34,906 nt of DNA from Xanthobacter autotrophicus (GTDB taxonomy: Bacteria; Pseudomonadota; Alphaproteobacteria; Rhizobiales; Xanthobacteraceae), in NCBI RefSeq assembly GCF_030015065.1, contig NZ_JAIVFN010000042.1, positions 1 through 34,906 of the forward strand. The letters are read 5' to 3'. Within the stretch, counting starts at the first letter, position 1, and the number at the start of each line of letters is the position of its first letter. Shown piece by piece: positions 30,874-34,906 of this stretch. The translations under genes and the position numbers were made by a program. The notes below the pieces were generated by a model. That model did not search any database and had not been told where the DNA came from. It worked only from the letters and a program-made list of their open reading frames with translations.

Positions 30874-30987
30874 TAGAGCGCGATCCGATCAGATTGAATC
30901 AATCTGATCGGTGAATCGCCCCCTAAACTCAAGAAAGAGAGCACGCGCCGATCAGCTTGCGATGCAAGCAGATCGGCGCGTGCTCTG
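30874..30987 (+). repeat. Palindromic intergenic element, copy C (114 bp)
   Basis: The left half, including the first palindrome, is identical in sequence to copy A. The joint before the second palindrome differs: AACGCGTTGTCC of copy A is replaced by GCACGCGCC. The second palindrome is thereby flanked by GAGCACGCGCC on one side and GGCGCGTGCTC on the other, giving 22-base arms with a single mismatch. The right end is GCTCTG, not GCTCTA. It fills most of the convergent gap between livF and the SDR gene. Confidence 0.85.
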
Positions 30988-31007
30988 GGGGCGATGGGGC
31001 CGCGCTC

Positions 31008-31796
31008 TCACCCGTTGCGGCGGGCGCCCCGCAGGGTGGGCAGGCCGATGCCGGCGGCGTCGAAGCCGCCATCCACCGCCAGCTCCTGGCCGGTGATGTA
31101 GCTGGCGCGGTCGCTGCACAGGAAGAACACGGCTTCCGCCAGCTCCTCTTCCAGCCCGTAGCGGTTGAGCGGGATGGTGTCGTGATAGTCGGCGCGGATG
31201 GCGGGGGAGTGCACTTCCTTGGCCATGGCGGTGTCCACCGGGCCGGGCGCCACCGCATTGACGCGGATGCCGAGCCCGGCCAGCTCCACCGCCAGCTGCT
31301 TGGTGAGATGCGCGAGGGCGGCCTTGCTGGTGCCGTAGGCGGCCCGCAGCGTGGAGGCCCGCAGGCCCGAGATGGAGGTGATGTTCACCACGGCGCCGCC
31401 GCCCTGCTCGCGCATCGCCGGCGCGGCCGCCTTGGTGCACAGGAAGGGGCCGCTAAGGTTCACGTCGAGCACACGGCTCCATTCCGCGTCGCTGGTCTCC
31501 AGGAGCGGCTTGAACACGGCGATGCCCGCATTGTTGACGAGGGCGTCGAGCCGCCCGAACCGGGCGATCACGGCGGCCATGGCGTCGGCGACGCCTGCCG
31601 CATCGGACACGTCGCAGGTCAAGGCGAGGGTGCGGTCGGCCGCGTCCATGCGCGCGACGGCGTCCTCGAGCAGCGCGCCCTGGATGTCGAGCAGCGCCAC
31701 CCGCCAGCCTTCGGAGAGGAATTTCCGCGCCACGGCGAGCCCGATGCCGCGTGCGGCACCGGTGACGAGGGCGACCTTTTGATCGGAGGAGGACAT
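31008..31796 (-). CDS. Short-chain dehydrogenase/reductase (FabG-like)
   Basis: A complete 262-residue classical SDR. Cofactor motif VTGAARGIG at about 11-19, LVNNAGIAVFKP, catalytic serine in ITSISGL and YGTSK (Tyr and Lys), PG motif VAPGPVDTAM and the C-terminal ITGQELAVDGGFDAAGIG. The aspartate ending ALLDIQG after the second strand favours NAD over NADP. The substrate is unknown; no partner gene suggests one. It is convergent with livF and separated from the upstream small secreted-protein gene by 221 bases containing two strong hairpins. Confidence 0.92.
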   Translation of the reverse strand: MSSSDQKVALVTGAARGIGLAVARKFLSEGWRVALLDIQGALLEDAVARMDAADRTLALTCDVSDAAGVADAMAAVIARFGRLDALVNNAGIAVFKPLLETSDAEWSRVLDVNLSGPFLCTKAAAPAMREQGGGAVVNITSISGLRASTLRAAYGTSKAALAHLTKQLAVELAGLGIRVNAVAPGPVDTAMAKEVHSPAIRADYHDTIPLNRYGLEEELAEAVFFLCSDRASYITGQELAVDGGFDAAGIGLPTLRGARRNG

Positions 31797-31923
31797 GAGG
31801 CGTTTCCCGGATTTCGATCCCTCTTATCGCGGGATGCGGGGAAACGAAATGCCTTTGTGAAACGCGGGCTTGCGCCTCTTTCGCAGGTCTCACCATGCGG
31901 ACCGGCGCAGCCATCGCCGGGCG

Positions 31924-32000
31924 GTCCCGGCACCCAGGGGGAGAGGTGCCGGGACAGGGCGCGCGAGGGGGAGCCGGAGGCCTGGCCCTCCTCGCGCGCC
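31924..32000 (-). terminator. Two adjacent strong hairpins downstream of the small secreted-protein gene
   Basis: GGCGCGCGAGG/CCTCGCGCGCC (31958-31968 and 31990-32000) and GTCCCGGCACC/GGTGCCGGGAC (31924-31934 and 31945-31955) are both perfect 11-bp stems, two bases apart, starting 17 bases after the stop at 32018. No T-run follows on the minus strand. They could halt polymerase without a U tract or protect the 3' end of the short mRNA. Confidence 0.55.
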
Positions 32001-32017
32001 GGATGCTCGGCGGGATG

Positions 32018-32260
32018 TCAGCCGTTGCCGAGGCCGCGGTCGCCCTGCTCCAGGAACAGGCGGTCCTGCTCGCTGAGGGACTGGTGGTCCTTCTGGGTGG
32101 TGAAGGCGTTGAACGGCTGGGAGGCCTTGCCGGCGTCGTGGGTGGCCGGCGCATAGGCACGCGGCGTCTCCCGCGTGTTGGTCCGGGAGCCTTCCTGGGC
32201 CATGGCGGCGGTGGACACGAGGGCGAGGGCCGAAACGGTGGCGATAAGCAGATGACGCAT
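32018..32260 (-). CDS. Small secreted protein, 80 residues
   Basis: The signal peptide is clear: MRHLLIATVSALALVSTAAMAQ with cleavage after AMA. The mature 58 residues are hydrophilic and free of cysteine, with a segment HDAGKASQPFNAFTTQKDHQ and a C-terminal acidic stretch SEQDRLFLEQGDRGLGNG. AAGGAA precedes the ATG by about 7 bases. It is divergent from the response-regulator gene and may share its control region. The family is not recognised. Confidence 0.75.
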   Translation of the reverse strand: MRHLLIATVSALALVSTAAMAQEGSRTNTRETPRAYAPATHDAGKASQPFNAFTTQKDHQSLSEQDRLFLEQGDRGLGNG

Positions 32261-32643
32261 GGATCGATTCCTTGAAGTTGGATCGCAATCAGTCGAAGCA
32301 CTCTCGTGCTGTCCGATGGTCCGCAGGCTAGGCGGCGCCTGTCGCAGAACTGTCTCCGCGAACCGGCCCGATCGTCGTCAAATGTCGCGTCGCAGCAGCT
32401 CGTCACAGCCCGGTACACTTGAGCGCCGCCGGCCCGGCCCGCCGGGGTCCCGAACAGCCCGCGGGCCGCCCGCAGGCGGCGGCGGCCGGCAGGCGCGAAC
32501 GGCGCGCCGGCCAAGGCGCAGAGGCCTCCCGCCGGCACGGGATGGTCGCCAAAGATCGCAAATCCGTGAGTGGTTACAGTCTGATACATTTTTGAGGTGG
32601 GCAACGCCTGCGGTCCGCCTATGGTCCTTGCAGGAGCAAGAGT
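32261..32643. promoter_or_regulatory. Divergent control region between small secreted protein and two-component genes
   Basis: This 383-base stretch has no credible gene. TTACA at 32574-32578 and ATACA at 32584-32588 form a 10-base-period direct repeat 56 bases before the response-regulator ATG, the layout OmpR-family regulators bind. CTGTC at 32339-32343 and 32350-32354 repeats with an 11-base period, recalling a Pho-type box, with a third CTGTC at 32309. The middle (about 32410-32530) is very G/C-rich. Functions are inferred from spacing only. Confidence 0.45.
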
Positions 32644-33366
32644 ATGGACAGCGCACCCCACATCGCGATCGTCGACGACCACCGCGACATCCGCGATCTC
32701 GTCGGCAAGTACCTGACCCAGCACGGCTATCGCACCAGCCTTGCGGACAGCGCTGCGGCGCTGCGGCGCCAGCTGGAGCGCGGGGCCGCGCCCGATCTCG
32801 TGGTGCTCGACGTGATGATGCCCGGCGAGGATGGCCTTGCCCTGTGCCGCTTCCTGCGCAGCACCACCGACCTGCCGGTGATCCTGCTCACCGCCATGGC
32901 GGAGGAGACCGACCGCATCGTGGGCCTCGAGATCGGCGCCGACGATTATGTCACTAAGCCCTTCAGCCCGCGCGAGCTGCTGGCGCGCATCAAGGCGGTG
33001 CTGCGCCGCGTCCACAGCCTGCCGCCGCAGAAGGGGCACATCGCCGCCAAGACCGTGCGCTTCGACCGCTGGAAGCTGGACGTGGGCCGCCGCGAACTGA
33101 TGGGGGAGGACGATGTCGCCGTGCCGCTCAGCACCGCCGAGTTCCGCCTGCTGTGCGCCTTCCTCGACCATCCCGGCATCGTGCTGAGCCGCGACCAGCT
33201 GCTCGATCTCACGGCGGGGCGCAGCGCCGATCCGTTCGACCGGGCCATCGACAACCAGGTCAGCCGCCTGCGCAAGAAGATCGAGGCCGATCCCAAGACG
33301 CCGGCCCTCATCAAGACCCACTGGGGCGGCGGCTACAGCCTGTCAGCGGAGGTGGAGCGCTCATGA
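32644..33366 (+). CDS. OmpR-family response regulator
   Basis: A 240-residue transcription factor. Receiver domain 1-120 with acidic pocket IVDDHRD, phosphoacceptor Asp56 in VVLDVMMPGEDG, threonine in LLTAMAEE and lysine in VTKPFSP. The C-terminal winged helix (about 140-235) has LSTAEFRLLCAFLDHPG, IDNQVSRLRKKIEADP and HWGGGYSL. AGGAG lies 7 bases before the ATG. The stop overlaps the kinase start (ATGA), so the two are co-translated. Target genes are unknown; the divergent 80-residue secreted protein is one candidate. Confidence 0.94.
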   Translation: MDSAPHIAIVDDHRDIRDLVGKYLTQHGYRTSLADSAAALRRQLERGAAPDLVVLDVMMPGEDGLALCRFLRSTTDLPVILLTAMAEETDRIVGLEIGADDYVTKPFSPRELLARIKAVLRRVHSLPPQKGHIAAKTVRFDRWKLDVGRRELMGEDDVAVPLSTAEFRLLCAFLDHPGIVLSRDQLLDLTAGRSADPFDRAIDNQVSRLRKKIEADPKTPALIKTHWGGGYSLSAEVERS

Positions 33367-34844
33367 TCCGCCTGTTCAAGCGCAGCCTCGCCGCGCGTTT
33401 CATCTGCTTCACCCTGGTCATCCTCGCCCTGTCGCAGGTGGTGGCGTTCTCGATCTCCTGGGACCAGCACGGCCAGTCCATGCGCAAGGTGGTCAAGGGC
33501 GAGATGCTGAGCCGCTGCGCCGCGCTGGTGCGGGTGCTGGAGGCGACGCCGCCATCGCTGCAGGGCGACATCCTGCGCGCCAGCGCCACCACGGCCACGC
33601 GCTACTGGATCTCGCCGGCCTCCCCGAAGCCGCCCGCGGAATGGCGCGACACCGCCTGGACGGAGCTGCGCCGGCCGTTGCCGCGCGTCCACTTCCCCGG
33701 CCATGGCGGGGCGGGCGAGGAGGCCTCGCAGGCGTCCCAGTTGCCGAAGGAGCCCCGTGCCGGCGGCTCGCCGGACTGGATGCCGCTCTCGGCCGAGGTC
33801 TGGCCGCTGCCCAACCCGGCCCGGTTCATCTACGTGGACGATGCCAGCGGCATGGGCATCGCCACGCAGCTGTCCGACGGCTCATGGCTCAATGCGGTAT
33901 TCGTGAAGCCCGGCCCCGAGGGCTTCTGGACCACCCGTTCCGTGACCTTCCTCGCCCTTGCCGGCGTGTTCTTCTGCGTGCTCGCGGTGGTGGCCGCGCA
34001 GGGCATCACCCGGCCATTGCGGCGCCTCGCCCATGCGGCGGAGGCGCTCGGCCGGGGCGAAAAGATCGACCCCCTGCCCGAGAGCGGCCCGGACGACGTG
34101 ACCGCCATCGCCTTCAACCGCATGCAGGAACGCCTGACCCGGTTCGTGGACGACCGCACCCGGATGCTCGCGGCCATCAGCCATGATCTGCGCACGCCGC
34201 TCACCTCCCTGCGCCTGCGCGCCGAGTTCGTTGCCGACGACGACCTGCGCGACAAGATGCTCGGCACCATCGCCGAAATCCAGGGCATGACCGAAGCCAC
34301 TCTCGCCTTCGTGCGCGCCGACGCCACCGCCGAGGCCACCCGCACGGTGGAGCTGTCGGCGCTGGTGGAAAGCCTGTGCGACGACCTGGCCGAGATCGGC
34401 TGGGACGTGACGTTCCTGGACTCGCCCAAGGTCGGCTGCCGCTGCCGGCCGGATGCGGTGCGCCGTGCCTGCCGCAACCTGGTGGAGAATGCCGTGCGCT
34501 ATGGCGAGCGGGCGCGGGTGCGCGTGGAGCGCAGCGGCGACGCGGCCCTGATCGTGGTGGAGGATGACGGGCCCGGCGTCGCCGAGGAATTGCGGGAGCA
34601 GGTGTTCGCGCCCTTCGTCCGCCTCGAGCATTCCCGTTGCCGGGAAACCGGAGGCCATGGCCTGGGCCTTGCCATCGTTCGCACGGTGGCGCGCCGCCAC
34701 GGCGGCGACGTGACCCTCGCGGGCGGGACGAGCGGCCTCCGGGCCGTCTTCAGCCTGCCCCTCGCCGGCAGCGGCCCCCCAGGCGAGGCGGAGCCGCCGG
34801 CCCGGAGGAAGGCGCTGGCGCACGGACTTCCGGCAGCCACCTGA
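33363..34844 (+). CDS. Sensor histidine kinase (EnvZ-like architecture)
   Basis: A 493-residue inner-membrane kinase. TM helix 1 at about 12-32, a periplasmic sensor of about 160 residues, TM helix 2 at about 193-213, HAMP at 214-266, and the HisKA H-box AAISHDLRTPLTSLRLRAEF with phospho-His274. The ATPase domain has N-box RNLVENAVRYGER, G1 VEDDGPGV and G2 GGHGLGLAIV. The sensor includes an insert rich in glycine, proline and glutamine (about 108-140) and resembles no sensor I recognise. The C-terminal 25 residues are low complexity. The gene is complete; 62 bases without features follow to the window end. Confidence 0.94.
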   Translation: MIRLFKRSLAARFICFTLVILALSQVVAFSISWDQHGQSMRKVVKGEMLSRCAALVRVLEATPPSLQGDILRASATTATRYWISPASPKPPAEWRDTAWTELRRPLPRVHFPGHGGAGEEASQASQLPKEPRAGGSPDWMPLSAEVWPLPNPARFIYVDDASGMGIATQLSDGSWLNAVFVKPGPEGFWTTRSVTFLALAGVFFCVLAVVAAQGITRPLRRLAHAAEALGRGEKIDPLPESGPDDVTAIAFNRMQERLTRFVDDRTRMLAAISHDLRTPLTSLRLRAEFVADDDLRDKMLGTIAEIQGMTEATLAFVRADATAEATRTVELSALVESLCDDLAEIGWDVTFLDSPKVGCRCRPDAVRRACRNLVENAVRYGERARVRVERSGDAALIVVEDDGPGVAEELREQVFAPFVRLEHSRCRETGGHGLGLAIVRTVARRHGGDVTLAGGTSGLRAVFSLPLAGSGPPGEAEPPARRKALAHGLPAAT

Positions 34845-34906
34845 GCCCAAGCGGGGCAGGGTTCCCGGCGGTTCTTGTGCGTCTTCACGGGCTTGCGCCG
34901 GGGTGC

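Overview
The window reads as chromosome from a high-GC alphaproteobacterium. The order dnaB-alr-radA-cvpA-purF-SDR, a fructose-type (Frc) sugar ABC transporter with a ROK regulator, many membrane-bound cyclic-di-GMP proteins and an FNR/FixK-type box all fit Hyphomicrobiales (Rhizobiales). A Xanthobacteraceae-like member is likely, but that placement is inference from gene content and style. No rRNA, tRNA, CRISPR array, prophage or transposase gene was seen. Because of the high GC, long open frames occur opposite or out of frame with most real genes; these were treated as shadows.

Bases 1-7600 (minus strand) hold a housekeeping run: dnaB, alr, radA, cvpA, purF and a partial short-chain dehydrogenase. 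dnaB and alr overlap, and alr probably starts at a CTG inside the dnaB stop. Bases 7800-13230 (mostly plus) hold small secreted or membrane proteins, a diacylglycerol-kinase-like enzyme (minus), a 7-TM diguanylate cyclase, a 36-residue membrane protein behind a perfect FNR/FixK-type box, two overlapping secreted-protein genes and a YcgN-type cysteine-cluster protein. Bases 13450-17260 (minus) hold a large 7TM-PAS-GGDEF-EAL protein and a hypothetical protein with a good intrinsic terminator. An FAD-dependent amine/amino-acid oxidase follows on plus.

Bases 18800-24950 form a complete sugar-uptake locus. frcB-frcC-frcA are on plus; a PfkB kinase, an RbsD/FucU mutarotase and a ROK repressor converge on them from the minus strand, separated by a bidirectional terminator. 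Matching 27-bp A/T-rich operators, each abutting a TTGAC -35 box, lie upstream of frcB and of the repressor gene, which predicts one self-regulated regulon. Next come a ybaK deacylase (minus), a five-gene branched-chain/aromatic-type ABC operon (plus), a second short-chain dehydrogenase (minus), a small secreted protein (minus) with two strong hairpins after its stop, and an OmpR-type response regulator plus histidine kinase (plus) ending the window.

The most unusual structure is a family of about 116-bp intergenic elements at 4663, 13264 and 30874, with a decayed fourth copy at 4613. Each has imperfect terminal inverted repeats and two internal palindromes. In one copy both arms of a palindrome have changed together, so pairing is preserved. 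The other strong lead is the FNR/FixK-type promoter with its 36-residue membrane protein.
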